64,000 nucleotides of DNA from Variovorax fucosicus (GCF_030316825.1 NZ_JASZYU010000005.1:324748-388747); one strand, 5' to 3'. Counted from the stretch's first letter, positions 10,110-18,543 are shown. Made by a program: numbers and translations. Notes: generated by a model from the letters alone, not told the origin.

Positions 10110-10132
10110 TTTCCATATGGAAATATTTTCCA
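10110..10132. promoter_or_regulatory. IclR-type operator in the divergent IclR-DctP promoter region
   Basis: TGGAAATATTTTCCA at 10118-10132 matches the E. coli IclR consensus TGGAAATNATTTCCA at every fixed position but one. It overlaps a perfect 14-base palindrome TTTCCATATGGAAA at 10110-10123. Overlapping sites of this type suit binding by dimers of the adjacent IclR protein. Confidence 0.7.
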
Positions 10133-10217
10133 CAAATGATTATGATCGCGCCAGATTGCACCTTCCCCGGCAACGCGCGCACATGGCGCGACCTTCACAA
10201 CTCTCCTGGAGACTGCT

Positions 10218-11225
10218 TTGAAATCACTGCTTCGCCTGCTGGCTGCCGCCGGCATTTCCATCGGCCTGACGGCCACCGCCTTGGCCCAAGAGGGCCAGGA
10301 ACGGGTCATTCGCTTCGGGCACCTCAACAATGCCGACCATCCGGTGAGCTTCGGCGTCAAGCGCTTCGCCGAGCTGCTGGCCACCAAGAGCGGCGGCAAG
10401 ATGAAGGTTCAGGAATATCCTGCCTCGCAGCTCGGGAACGAGATGCAGCAGCAGTCCGCGTTGCAGGGTGGCGTGCAGCAGATGTCGGCACCTGCCACCA
10501 CCTCGCTGGCCGGTATCGTCAGGGAGTTCGGCCTGCTCGACTTCCCGTTCTCGGTCAGCACCTTCGCGCAGGCCGACGCGCTGCTCGACGGCCCGCTCGG
10601 CCAGACGCTGCTTGCCAAGTTGCCCGAGAAGGGCCTGGTCGCCCTGGGCTACTGGGATCTTGGATTCCGCAACGTCACCAACAGCAAGCGGCCGATCACC
10701 AAGGCCGAGGATCTGGACGGGCTCAAGATCCGCGTGATTCCGAACCCGGTGTTCCTGGAAACCTTCAAGGCCTTCAAGGCCAATCCGGTGCCGATGCCGT
10801 TCGCCGAGCTCTACGGCGCGCTCGAAGCGAAAGCCGTGGACGGTCAGGAAAATCCGTTCGCCGTGATCCAGTCGAACAAGTTCTTCGAGGTGCAGAAGTT
10901 CGTGAGCGCCACGAACCACGTCTACGCGGCCAACATCATGCTGGTCAGCAAGAAGTTCTGGGATCAGCTCACGCCCACCGAGCAGAAGTGGATGCGCGAA
11001 TCGGCCAACGAAGCGCGTGGCTACCAGCGGCAGGTCAGCCGGGCCGCGGCCCAGAAGGCGGTCGGCGAGTTGCAGAGCAAGGGCATGCAGTTCAACGAGG
11101 TGGCGCCGGCCGAGCAGGCACGCATGCGCCAGATCGCCAAGCCGGTGATCGAGCGCTTCTCGGCGAGCTACGACCCGGCCACCGTCAAGCTCTACAACGA
11201 CGAACTGGCCCGCATCCGCAAGTGA
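10218..11225 (+). CDS. TRAP transporter substrate-binding protein, DctP family
   Basis: 335-residue periplasmic receptor. The signal peptide covers about residues 1-23 (hydrophobic LLAAAGISIGLTATALAQ). DctP features follow: VIRFGHLNNADHPVSFGVKRF, the GLKIRVIPNP strand near residue 170 and GALEAKAVDGQENP. The start is TTG at 10218 with TGGAG 8 bases before it. The DctQ and DctM membrane partners are not in the window, so the receptor must pair with a permease elsewhere. It is followed by type II dehydroquinase, which hints at a cyclic polyol acid such as quinate or shikimate as ligand; this is inference. Confidence 0.88.
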   Translation: MKSLLRLLAAAGISIGLTATALAQEGQERVIRFGHLNNADHPVSFGVKRFAELLATKSGGKMKVQEYPASQLGNEMQQQSALQGGVQQMSAPATTSLAGIVREFGLLDFPFSVSTFAQADALLDGPLGQTLLAKLPEKGLVALGYWDLGFRNVTNSKRPITKAEDLDGLKIRVIPNPVFLETFKAFKANPVPMPFAELYGALEAKAVDGQENPFAVIQSNKFFEVQKFVSATNHVYAANIMLVSKKFWDQLTPTEQKWMRESANEARGYQRQVSRAAAQKAVGELQSKGMQFNEVAPAEQARMRQIAKPVIERFSASYDPATVKLYNDELARIRK

Positions 11226-11245
11226 GCGGCGAACCGAAGCCGATC

Positions 11246-11689
11246 ATGAAAATCCTCGTTCTCCACGGGCCCAACCTGAATCTCTTCGGTCGCAGGGAGC
11301 CGCACATCTACGGCCACACCACGCTGGCGGAAATCAACGCGCGGCTCAGCAAGCTGGCGGCGGAGCTCGGCGTCACGCTCGACACGATCCAGTCCAACCA
11401 CGAAGGCGACCTCATCGACTTCCTGCACAAGAACATCGACGAGGCCCAGGGCGCGCTGGTCAACCCGGCCGGCCTGACGCAGCACGGCGTGCCGCTGCAC
11501 GACGCGATCAAGGCCATGCCGTTCCCGACGCTGGAGATCCACCTGTCGAACATCGCCGCGCGAGAGGCGTGGCGCGCGCACTCGATCATCTCGCCAGCGG
11601 TCAAGGGGACGATCCAGGGCCTGGGCCCGCAGTCTTACCTGGCCGGGTTGCGCGCGCTGGTTGAGATGCAGCAAGACGCCGAGGCCTGA
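11246..11689 (+). CDS. aroQ: 3-dehydroquinate dehydratase, type II
   Basis: 147-residue type II dehydroquinase, full length for the family. The catalytic landmarks are present: GPNLNLFGRRE with the flexible-loop Arg, HIYG with the proton-relay Tyr, QSNHEGDLID, NPAGLTQHGVPLHDA, and the His of EIHLSN. It converts 3-dehydroquinate to 3-dehydroshikimate. It lies 20 bases after a DctP receptor under an IclR regulator, so it may work in quinate/dehydroquinate catabolism toward protocatechuate rather than (or besides) aromatic biosynthesis. Confidence 0.92.
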   Translation: MKILVLHGPNLNLFGRREPHIYGHTTLAEINARLSKLAAELGVTLDTIQSNHEGDLIDFLHKNIDEAQGALVNPAGLTQHGVPLHDAIKAMPFPTLEIHLSNIAAREAWRAHSIISPAVKGTIQGLGPQSYLAGLRALVEMQQDAEA

Positions 11690-11710
11690 GGACGGCCGCG
11701 GCAAGCGGTG

Positions 11711-12340
11711 TCAATCCGGCGGCAATTCGATCGTGGCCGCGAGCGGCACCGCGTCGATCGCCTCGCTGCTGGCGACGACGATGGCGCGTCCAGGTTGTTG
11801 CGGGGCCGCGAAGTCGGCCAGGGTGCGCCACAGGCAGCGGATCGACGCTGCGTCGAGCGCGCCGGCTGGGTCGTCGAGCAGGGTCAGGGCGCGGCCCGAT
11901 GCGAGGGCTGCGGCCAGATAGACCTTGCGCCTCGAACCGGTCGAGAGCATGTACAGCTTCTTGTCGATGTGCGGCGCCAGGGCGAAGCCTTCGACCAGTG
12001 CGCGCCAGAGGGCATCGTCGAAGCGCGGGTCATCGGCACGCAGCGCCGCCGTGCATGCGTGCACGGTCATCTCGTCGAATTTCTCGGTGGCCGGGTCGCA
12101 GAAGAAAACGTTGCGGCGGTAGGCGTCCGGTGCGGCGTCGAGGCGCGCGCCAGCCAGCGTGAGCCGGCCGTCCGCAGGCAGCACGCCCGCCAGCACCCGC
12201 AGCAGGGTCGACTTGCCGCTGCCGGTGTCGCCGTACAGAAGGGTGACCCCGGCGCCGATGCCCGCCGACCAGCCGTCGGCCAGCGGCGCCTGCCCGGGGT
12301 ATGCGAAGCGCAGGCCCTCGATGTGCAGGACCCGGCTCAC
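11711..12340 (-). CDS. Orphan ABC transporter ATP-binding protein
   Basis: 209-residue ABC ATPase. Walker A is GDTGSGKST at about residue 35. The signature region is degenerate (LSTGSRRKV). Walker B ends TLLDDP, with Asp where the catalytic Glu normally follows. The start is GTG at 12340, inside the stop of the PcaR-like gene (GTGA overlap), so it is translationally coupled to that regulator. No permease or binding protein is nearby. It could belong to a short ATPase group that energises a permease encoded elsewhere, or be a non-transport ABC protein. Confidence 0.75.
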   Translation of the reverse strand: MSRVLHIEGLRFAYPGQAPLADGWSAGIGAGVTLLYGDTGSGKSTLLRVLAGVLPADGRLTLAGARLDAAPDAYRRNVFFCDPATEKFDEMTVHACTAALRADDPRFDDALWRALVEGFALAPHIDKKLYMLSTGSRRKVYLAAALASGRALTLLDDPAGALDAASIRCLWRTLADFAAPQQPGRAIVVASSEAIDAVPLAATIELPPD

Positions 12341-13134
12341 AGCATTCCCGAAATCTTCTGTGCCGCCGCCAGCAGCGCTGGAAGCATCGTCTCCTGCATC
12401 ACCTTGGCGCTGGTGCGGTTGGCCTGCCCGCTGATGTTGAGCGCGGCCACGGTGCGGCCGGCGCGGTTGACGACCGGAGCGGCAATCGAGATCAGGCCTT
12501 CTTCCAGTTCCTGGTTGACCAGGCACCAGCGCTGGCGGCGTGCCTGCGCGATCTTCGAGAGCAGGGCATCGATGTCGGTCACCGTGTGTTTGGTCAGCGG
12601 TTCTGGCGCGGATGCAGCCAGCCGTGCGCGCAGGTCGTCTTCGTCCAGGCCGGCCAGCAGCAGCCGGCCCATCGAGGTGCAATACGCCGGCAGCCGCGAC
12701 CCCACGCCGAGGCTGATGCTCATGATCTTGTGGGTGGGCACGCGCATCACGTAGACGATGTCGGTCGCGTCGAGCACCGCGGCCGAGCAAGACTCCTGCA
12801 CCTGCTGCACCAGCGCCTCCATCACCGGCTCGGCGCGGTTCCAGATCGGCATCGACGACAGGTAGGCAAAGCCGAGGTCGAGGATGCGCGGCGTCAGGCT
12901 GAACAGCTTGCCATCGGTTTCCACATAGCCGAGAGTCTGCAGCGTCAGCAGGATGCGGCGCGCGCCGGCGCGCGTGAGGCCGCTCGCCGCGGCGACCTGG
13001 CTGAGCGTCTGCCGGGGTGCCTGGGCGCTGAACGACCGGATCACCTCGAGGCCGCGCGCGAACGACTGCACGTAGCTGTCGCCGGGGCGGGGCGGCGCCT
13101 CGGCGATGGGGCTCGGTTTGGGGGTGGTTGCCAT
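12337..13134 (-). CDS. pcaR: IclR family regulator of the beta-ketoadipate pathway (PcaR/PobR type)
   Basis: 265-residue IclR-family protein whose DNA-binding domain starts late, at about residue 20 (YVQSFARGLEVIRSF), as in PcaR, PcaU and PobR. The effector domain carries LPAYCTSMGRLLLAGL and VNQELEEGLISIAAPV, the usual pattern of that group. It is divergent from pcaIJF, with GAACAA/GTTCG repeats in between. PcaR proteins activate pca genes in response to beta-ketoadipate. Its stop overlaps the start of an ABC ATPase. The symbol is by family and context. Confidence 0.8.
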   Translation of the reverse strand: MATTPKPSPIAEAPPRPGDSYVQSFARGLEVIRSFSAQAPRQTLSQVAAASGLTRAGARRILLTLQTLGYVETDGKLFSLTPRILDLGFAYLSSMPIWNRAEPVMEALVQQVQESCSAAVLDATDIVYVMRVPTHKIMSISLGVGSRLPAYCTSMGRLLLAGLDEDDLRARLAASAPEPLTKHTVTDIDALLSKIAQARRQRWCLVNQELEEGLISIAAPVVNRAGRTVAALNISGQANRTSAKVMQETMLPALLAAAQKISGML

Positions 13135-13165
13135 GGTGCGTCAAATCTCCTAGAATTCATTATAA

Positions 13166-13210
13166 GAACAAACGTTCGACATGCGAACAATGTGATGCGG
13201 CGATTTGTTC
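13166..13210. promoter_or_regulatory. Candidate PcaR binding region between pcaR and pcaI
   Basis: GTTCGACATGCGAAC at 13174-13188 is a perfect 5-bp inverted repeat with 5-base spacer. GAACAA occurs at 13166-13171 and 13185-13190, and its complement TTGTTC at 13205-13210. Three related half-sites, two forming a palindrome, match how PcaU/PobR-type IclR proteins bind. Confidence 0.55.
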
Positions 13211-13252
13211 AGTGGTTTCCCTCAATCCTCAATCCCGCAGGAGACAAATCCC

Positions 13253-13954
13253 ATGATCGACAAGATCGCGCGCTCGGTCGCCGATGCCATGGCCGACATC
13301 CAGGACGGCTCGACCGTGCTGATCGGCGGCTTCGGCACCGCCGGCATTCCCAACGAACTGATCGACGGCCTGATCGAGCAGGGCGCCAAAGACCTCACGG
13401 TCGTCAACAACAACGCCGGCAACGCCGAAGTCGGCCTGGCCGCCCTGTTGAAGGCCGGGCGCGTGCGCAAGATCATCTGCAGCTTTCCGCGCCAGGCCGA
13501 CAGCCAGGTGTTCGACGGCCTCTACCGCGCCGGCAAGCTCGAGCTCGAGCTGGTGCCGCAGGGCAACCTGGCCGAGCGCATCCGCGCTGCGGGCGCCGGC
13601 ATCGGCGGCTTCTTCTGCCCCACGGGCTACGGCACGCAGCTCTCAGGCGACCGCGAAACGCGCGTCATCGGCGGCGTGCACTACGTGCTCGAGTACCCGA
13701 TCCACGGCGACGTGGCGCTCATCAAGGCCGAGCGCGGCGACCGCTGGGGCAACCTGGTCTATCGCAAGGCTGCGCGCAACTTCGGCCCGGTGATGGCCAT
13801 GGCCGCGAAGAAGACCATCGCGACCGTGCACGAGATTGCCGAGCTCGGCACGCTCGACCCCGAAACCATCGTGACCCCGGGCATCTTCGTGCACCAGGTC
13901 GTCCAGATCGATCGCGTGGCGACGCAAGCCGGCGGCTTCAAGAAGGCAGCATGA
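13253..13954 (+). CDS. pcaI: 3-oxoadipate CoA-transferase subunit A
   Basis: 233-residue alpha subunit of the family I CoA-transferase, with the glycine-rich GGFGTAGIPNELI near residue 26. It moves CoA from succinyl-CoA to beta-ketoadipate together with PcaJ. The start at 13253 (MIDKIARSVADAM) has a CAGGAG site 8 bases upstream and fits the family; the upstream in-frame ATG at 13205 falls in the operator. The stop overlaps the pcaJ start (ATGA). Order pcaI-pcaJ-pcaF beneath a PcaR-type regulator supports 3-oxoadipate over acetoacetate as substrate. Confidence 0.9.
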   Translation: MIDKIARSVADAMADIQDGSTVLIGGFGTAGIPNELIDGLIEQGAKDLTVVNNNAGNAEVGLAALLKAGRVRKIICSFPRQADSQVFDGLYRAGKLELELVPQGNLAERIRAAGAGIGGFFCPTGYGTQLSGDRETRVIGGVHYVLEYPIHGDVALIKAERGDRWGNLVYRKAARNFGPVMAMAAKKTIATVHEIAELGTLDPETIVTPGIFVHQVVQIDRVATQAGGFKKAA

Positions 13955-14607
13955 CCATGAGCACTACAACCTACCAACGCCGCACCAAGGACCAGCTCGC
14001 CGCGCGCGTCGCGCAGGACATCTTCGACGGCGCCGTCGTCAACCTCGGCATCGGCCAGCCGACGCTGGTGGCCAACCATCTGCCGGCCGGCCGCGAGGTC
14101 ATCCTGCAAAGCGAGAACGGCATCCTCGGCATGGGCCCGGCGCCGGCCGCGGGCGAGGAAGACTACGACCTCATCAACGCCGGCAAGCAGCCCGTCACCC
14201 TGCTGCCGGGCGGCTCGTTCTTTCACCATGCCGACAGCTTCGCGATGATGCGCGGCGGCCACCTCGACATCTGCGTGCTCGGCGCGTTCCAGGTGTCGGC
14301 CACGGGCGACCTGGCCAACTGGCACACCGGCGAGAAAGACGCGATCCCGGCCGTCGGCGGCGCGATGGACCTTGCCATCGGCGCCAAGCAGACCTGGGTG
14401 ATGATGGACTTGCTGACCAAGCAGGGCGTGAGCAAGCTGGTCAAGCAATGCACCTATCCGCTGACCGGCATCGGCTGCGTCAAGCGCGTGTACTCCGACC
14501 TCGCTACGCTGGAGTGCACGCCCGACGGCCTCAGGCTGGTCGACAAGGTCGACGGCCTCGACCATGCCGAGCTCGAAAAGCTGGTGGGCCTGCCGATCGC
14601 CGCCTGA
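13951..14607 (+). CDS. pcaJ: 3-oxoadipate CoA-transferase subunit B
   Basis: 218-residue beta subunit. The active-site Glu lies in QSENGILGMGP near residue 52, and NLGIGQPTLVAN is the CoA-transferase glycine turn. It pairs with PcaI to form 3-oxoadipyl-CoA. The ATG at 13951 overlaps the pcaI stop; a second ATG at 13957 is possible. It is followed 23 bases later by pcaF. Confidence 0.9.
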   Translation: MTMSTTTYQRRTKDQLAARVAQDIFDGAVVNLGIGQPTLVANHLPAGREVILQSENGILGMGPAPAAGEEDYDLINAGKQPVTLLPGGSFFHHADSFAMMRGGHLDICVLGAFQVSATGDLANWHTGEKDAIPAVGGAMDLAIGAKQTWVMMDLLTKQGVSKLVKQCTYPLTGIGCVKRVYSDLATLECTPDGLRLVDKVDGLDHAELEKLVGLPIAA

Positions 14608-14630
14608 ACAACTTCCACACGAGACAACAC

Positions 14631-15836
14631 ATGACGAACCAAGCTTTCATCTGCGACGCCATCCGCACCCCCTTCGGCCGCTACGGCGGCGCCCTCAGCA
14701 GCGTGCGCACCGACGACCTGGGCGCCGTGCCGCTCAAGGCGCTGATGGCGCGCAACCCCAAGGTCGACTGGCAGGCCGTCAGCGACGTGATCTACGGCTG
14801 CGCCAACCAGGCCGGCGAAGACAACCGCAACGTGGCGCGCATGTCGGCGCTGCTGGCCGGCCTGCCGCTCGAACTCGGCGGCTCCACCGTCAACCGCCTG
14901 TGCGGCTCCGGGCTGGACGCGGTCGGCACGGCCGCGCGCGCCATCAAGGCCGGCGAAGCGGGCCTGATGATCGCGGGCGGCGTCGAGAGCATGAGCCGCG
15001 CGCCCTTCGTGATGCCCAAGGCCGAGTCGGCCTTCAGCCGCGCCAACGCGGTGTACGACACCACCATCGGCTGGCGCTTCGTCAACAAGAAGATGAAGGA
15101 GCTCTACGGCGTCGACTCGATGCCCGAGACCGCCGAGAACGTCGCCACCGACCACAAGATCGAGCGCGAAGCGCAAGACCGCATGGCACTCGCCTCGCAG
15201 CAACGCGCCGTGGCCTCGCAGAAGTCCGGCTTTTTCGACGCCGAGATCACGCCCGTGACCGTGCCGCAGAAGAAGGGCGACGCCATCGTCGTCGGCAAGG
15301 ACGAGCACCCGCGCGACACCACCCTCGAAGTGCTGGCCAAACTCAAGGGCGTGGTGCGGCCCGACGGCAGCGTGACGGCCGGCAACGCCAGCGGCGTGAA
15401 CGACGGCGCCTGTGCGCTGTTGCTGGCCGACGAAGCGAGCGCTGCCAAATACGGGCTGACCCCGCGCGCCCGCGTGGTAGGCATGGCCACTGCCGGCGTG
15501 GCGCCGCGCGTGATGGGCATCGGCCCGGCGCCGGCAACGCTGAAGGTGCTGGCGCTCACCGGCATTTCGCTCGACCAGATCGACGTGATCGAACTCAACG
15601 AAGCCTTCGCGGCGCAAGGCCTCGCGGTGCTGCGCATGCTGGGCCTGAAGGACGACGACGCGCGCGTCAACATCAACGGCGGCGCCATCGCGCTCGGTCA
15701 TCCCCTCGGCGCCAGCGGTGCACGTCTCGCAACCACGGCGGTGAACCAGCTGCACAAGCAGGGCGGGCGCTACGCCCTGTGCACCATGTGCATCGGCGTG
15801 GGGCAGGGCATTGCCGTGATCCTCGAGCGCGTCTGA
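14631..15836 (+). CDS. pcaF: 3-oxoadipyl-CoA thiolase
   Basis: 401-residue thiolase, the normal length. The acyl-accepting Cys is in NRLCGSGLDAV at about residue 90. The catalytic His is in GGAIALGHPLGASGAR, and the second Cys in CTMCIGVGQG near the end. It splits 3-oxoadipyl-CoA into succinyl-CoA and acetyl-CoA, the last step of the beta-ketoadipate pathway. It completes the pcaIJF operon. The hydroxyquinol branch at 33-38 kb also ends in 3-oxoadipate and would depend on these three genes unless paralogues exist. Confidence 0.92.
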   Translation: MTNQAFICDAIRTPFGRYGGALSSVRTDDLGAVPLKALMARNPKVDWQAVSDVIYGCANQAGEDNRNVARMSALLAGLPLELGGSTVNRLCGSGLDAVGTAARAIKAGEAGLMIAGGVESMSRAPFVMPKAESAFSRANAVYDTTIGWRFVNKKMKELYGVDSMPETAENVATDHKIEREAQDRMALASQQRAVASQKSGFFDAEITPVTVPQKKGDAIVVGKDEHPRDTTLEVLAKLKGVVRPDGSVTAGNASGVNDGACALLLADEASAAKYGLTPRARVVGMATAGVAPRVMGIGPAPATLKVLALTGISLDQIDVIELNEAFAAQGLAVLRMLGLKDDDARVNINGGAIALGHPLGASGARLATTAVNQLHKQGGRYALCTMCIGVGQGIAVILERV

Positions 15837-15846
15837 GCGGCCCGGC

Positions 15847-16524
15847 TCACATCTCGAAATCAGCGGTGCGGACCCAGATCGGTTCGCGCTCGGTCTCGGC
15901 AAAGCGCGCCCAGGCCACCACGTTGATTGCCACGTGGTGTTCCTCGTAGGCCGCGACGGCTCTGGCGGGGCCGTCCGGGCCGTCGATCCTGGCCGCGAAG
16001 TGTGAATGCAGCGCATCCGCGGTGATGTACGCCGGAATCTCCCGCCCGCGCGCCGCAAGCGCGAAGGAGACGCCGTCTCCGAACCACTGGGCGCCGGCCG
16101 AGCCGCCGATGCGGTTGCCCTGCGCACTGCGCGCCAACGGGGCGGGCTCGAGCGCGCCCGGAACCGTTGCGGCGCTGGCCGGCTGCGAATCCGCAGGAAG
16201 GCTCGGCGGTTCCGGCAGGTCTTCCGCGTTGTAGAGACTTTTCCGGGAGAACTGCATCTCCACATCGGCGATGCGAACGAGATCGCCGTGCAGCAGATAG
16301 GTCGCAGCCACCGGCTCCCCGTTTACCGAGGTGCCGTTCGTGCTGTGCAGATCGCGAACGGCCACCACGTCCGCCCGGGAGACGAACATCGCGTGAGAAT
16401 TGCTGACAGTGGGACGCTCCAGCACCAGATGGTTGCGCGGGCTGCGGCCGACCAGCGTCTCGCCCTCGCGCAGGCGCACGATCCGGACGACCCGGCCTTC
16501 CATCGACAAGATCAAGCTGGCCAT
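15847..16524 (-). CDS. FHA domain protein with DUF1488-like C-terminus
   Basis: 225-residue protein. The N-terminal FHA domain (about residues 1-95) shows GRSPRNHLVLERPTVSNSHA and LHSTNGTSVNGEPV, the phosphothreonine-binding loops. A Pro/Ala-rich linker (about 100-140) follows. The C-terminal block (GVSFALAARGREIPAYITADAL, YEEHHVAINVVAWARF) resembles DUF1488 proteins, which occur alone in many proteobacteria. Role unknown; FHA domains bind Ser/Thr-kinase-phosphorylated partners, and the window encodes one such kinase at 42638-44374. The DUF1488 reading is tentative. The gene is convergent with pcaF. Confidence 0.78.
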   Translation of the reverse strand: MASLILSMEGRVVRIVRLREGETLVGRSPRNHLVLERPTVSNSHAMFVSRADVVAVRDLHSTNGTSVNGEPVAATYLLHGDLVRIADVEMQFSRKSLYNAEDLPEPPSLPADSQPASAATVPGALEPAPLARSAQGNRIGGSAGAQWFGDGVSFALAARGREIPAYITADALHSHFAARIDGPDGPARAVAAYEEHHVAINVVAWARFAETEREPIWVRTADFEM

Positions 16525-16567
16525 GATTGCGTGTTTCGCTCACCGCGATGCTGGCACGGCGCAAGCT

Positions 16568-17530
16568 TCATGCCAACCGTTGACCGTCTGCGTCGCGCCA
16601 CACCAGCGTCGCCGCCGTCAGGTCTTCCAGCGCCGTCCCCACGGCCTTGAACACCGTGCGTTCGCCGCCCGAGGTGCGGCCCTCGCGCTCGCCCCTGCAC
16701 AGCTGCGCCAGCGTCGCCTGGACATCCGTGGCGGCGAGCGCGCCGGCTGCGATCGCGTCGAGCAGGTCGCCCGCCTTCAGCAGCGCTTCGTCGGTGTCGA
16801 CGAACACGCGCGCGCCGTGGCCGAAGCAGGCCGGGTCGGCCTCCTTCATGGCGGGCGTGAAGCTGCCGATCAGGTCGAGGTGCGTGCCCGGCGTGAGCCA
16901 CTCGCCGCGCACCAGCGGCGCGGTGGCCAGGGTGGCGCAGCTCACGATGTCGGCAGCGCGCACGGCCAGCGCCAAAGCGTCGGGTTGGTCGGCCACCGCA
17001 TGCGCGTTCCAGCCGTCGGAACGCCATTCGGCCGCCAGCGCCCGCGCGCCTTCGGGCCGGTGGTTCCACACATGCACTTCGCGGATCGGGCGCACGCTCG
17101 CGTGTGCGGCGGGCAGCAGCTTCGCCACGCGGCCGGTGCCAAGCACCAGCAGGTTGGCCGCATCGTCGCGCGCCAGAAAAGATGCACCGAGCGCCGCGGC
17201 GGCGGCGGTGCGGTGCGCCGTGATCTCGTTGCCGTCCATCTGCGCCAGCGGCACGCCGGTCTGGGCGTCGTACAGCACGTAGGTCGCGTGCAGGCCAGGC
17301 AGGCCGCGTGCGCTGTTGCCTGGAAAGATGTTGATGGTCTTGATGCCCAGGTAGCCCGCGTCGCTCCAGGCCGGCATGATCAGCACCGTGCCGCGCCCTG
17401 CGCCTTCGCCGATGCTGTGCACATGGCGCGGCGGCACGGTGGCATCGCCGGCAAAGGCCTCGCGCAAAGCGGGCACCAGGCGCTCGAAGGTCAGTGCGGC
17501 GCGCGTGGCGGCGGCGTCGAAGGTTTTCAT
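16568..17530 (-). CDS. Ornithine cyclodeaminase / mu-crystallin family protein
   Basis: 320-residue NAD(P)-binding protein of the ornithine cyclodeaminase / delta1-pyrroline-2-carboxylate reductase family. GTVLIMPAWSDAGYLGIKTINIFPGN is the substrate-side conserved block. LLVLGTGRVAKLL is the dinucleotide-binding turn near residue 125, and the family DLIGSFTPAMKEAD follows. It could deaminate ornithine to proline or reduce a cyclic imino acid. The start at 17530 (MKTFDAAATRAAL) is preferred to upstream ATGs, which lie in the shadow of the LysR gene. Its neighbours, argininosuccinate lyase and a ureohydrolase, favour the ornithine-to-proline role, by inference. Confidence 0.83.
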   Translation of the reverse strand: MKTFDAAATRAALTFERLVPALREAFAGDATVPPRHVHSIGEGAGRGTVLIMPAWSDAGYLGIKTINIFPGNSARGLPGLHATYVLYDAQTGVPLAQMDGNEITAHRTAAAAALGASFLARDDAANLLVLGTGRVAKLLPAAHASVRPIREVHVWNHRPEGARALAAEWRSDGWNAHAVADQPDALALAVRAADIVSCATLATAPLVRGEWLTPGTHLDLIGSFTPAMKEADPACFGHGARVFVDTDEALLKAGDLLDAIAAGALAATDVQATLAQLCRGEREGRTSGGERTVFKAVGTALEDLTAATLVWRDADGQRLA

Positions 17531-17568
17531 GGCGGCCGAGTATGGCGCGCCGGCCCGTGCCCTGTCTG

Positions 17569-18543
17569 TCAGTCTTTGCGCAGCAGCGAGGCCTGCGGCG
17601 GGGCGCCGTCCAACTGCTCGCGCAACGCGTCGCCGAACAGCTCGGCCAGGTGCGCGATCTCGGCGCGTTCGGCATGGGCCTCTTGCCAGCGCAGGAAGTA
17701 GCCGTGGCCGGTCGCGACCTCGAAATCGAAGGGCGCACAGAGCCGGCCGCTGTCGATGGCGGGTTGCCCGATCACGCGATCCCCGAGCGCGACGCCGTAG
17801 CCTTCCGCGGCCGCGGAGTTCGACAGGTCGAGCGTCTGGAAGTCCAGTCCCAGGGCGGGATCGATCTCGTGCAGTTGCGCGGCTTCGAGCCACTGGCGCC
17901 AGTCTTCGTGGTCGGTGCGCGCATGCAGCAGTACGCTGCGCGCCAGATCCTTCGGCCGTCGCAGCGCCTGCGCGCCCTGGGTGAGACGGGGCGAGCACAC
18001 CGGCGTGAGACGCTCGGCGAACAGCAGCCGCTGGTGTGGAGCCGGGTCGTCGAGCCGGTCGTACACGATGCCGGCGTCGAAGCGATCATCGTCCAGGTGA
18101 TGCGACATCGTGGTACTGACTGCGATGCGGAACCCGGGGTGCCGGCCCTGGAAGCGCATCAGCAGCGGCATGGCCCACAACATGGCGCAGGTGGGCACCA
18201 TGAAGCGCAGCTCGGGCGCCTCCATGCGGCGTCGCAGCACGCGCGTGGTCTGGGCGATCTGGTCGAGCGCGGAGCGCGCCGTGCTGGCCAGCAGTTGGCC
18301 GGCGTCGGTCAGCACCAGCCCGCGCGCCTGGCGCAGGAACAGCGCCTGGCCGTAGAACTCCTCCAGTAGCAGCACCTGCCGGCTGACCGCACCCTGGGTG
18401 ACGCACAACTCTTCGGCCGCCCGCGTGAAGCTGCCGGTGCGCGCCGCCACTGCAAAGCAGCGGAGCGCCGCCAGGGGTGGCAGCAGCCGGCTCGGCGAGA
18501 CGGCATCGGGCCCGTTAGCGCCGGGCGCATGAGTGGTGGTCAT
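17569..18543 (-). CDS. LysR family transcriptional regulator (GcvA-like)
   Basis: 324-residue LysR protein. The N-terminal winged helix is at about residues 18-78 (AALRCFAVAARTGSFTRAAEELCVTQGAVSRQV). The substrate-binding domain follows, with an aspartate-rich turn (HHLDDDRFDAGIVYDRL) seen in GcvA-like regulators. The start at 18543 is chosen because the helix-turn-helix then falls at the normal distance. It is divergent from the argininosuccinate lyase/ABC transporter operon and upstream of the cyclodeaminase, so it probably controls both; the ligand may be the transported guanidino or amino acid. Confidence 0.87.
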   Translation of the reverse strand: MTTTHAPGANGPDAVSPSRLLPPLAALRCFAVAARTGSFTRAAEELCVTQGAVSRQVLLLEEFYGQALFLRQARGLVLTDAGQLLASTARSALDQIAQTTRVLRRRMEAPELRFMVPTCAMLWAMPLLMRFQGRHPGFRIAVSTTMSHHLDDDRFDAGIVYDRLDDPAPHQRLLFAERLTPVCSPRLTQGAQALRRPKDLARSVLLHARTDHEDWRQWLEAAQLHEIDPALGLDFQTLDLSNSAAAEGYGVALGDRVIGQPAIDSGRLCAPFDFEVATGHGYFLRWQEAHAERAEIAHLAELFGDALREQLDGAPPQASLLRKD

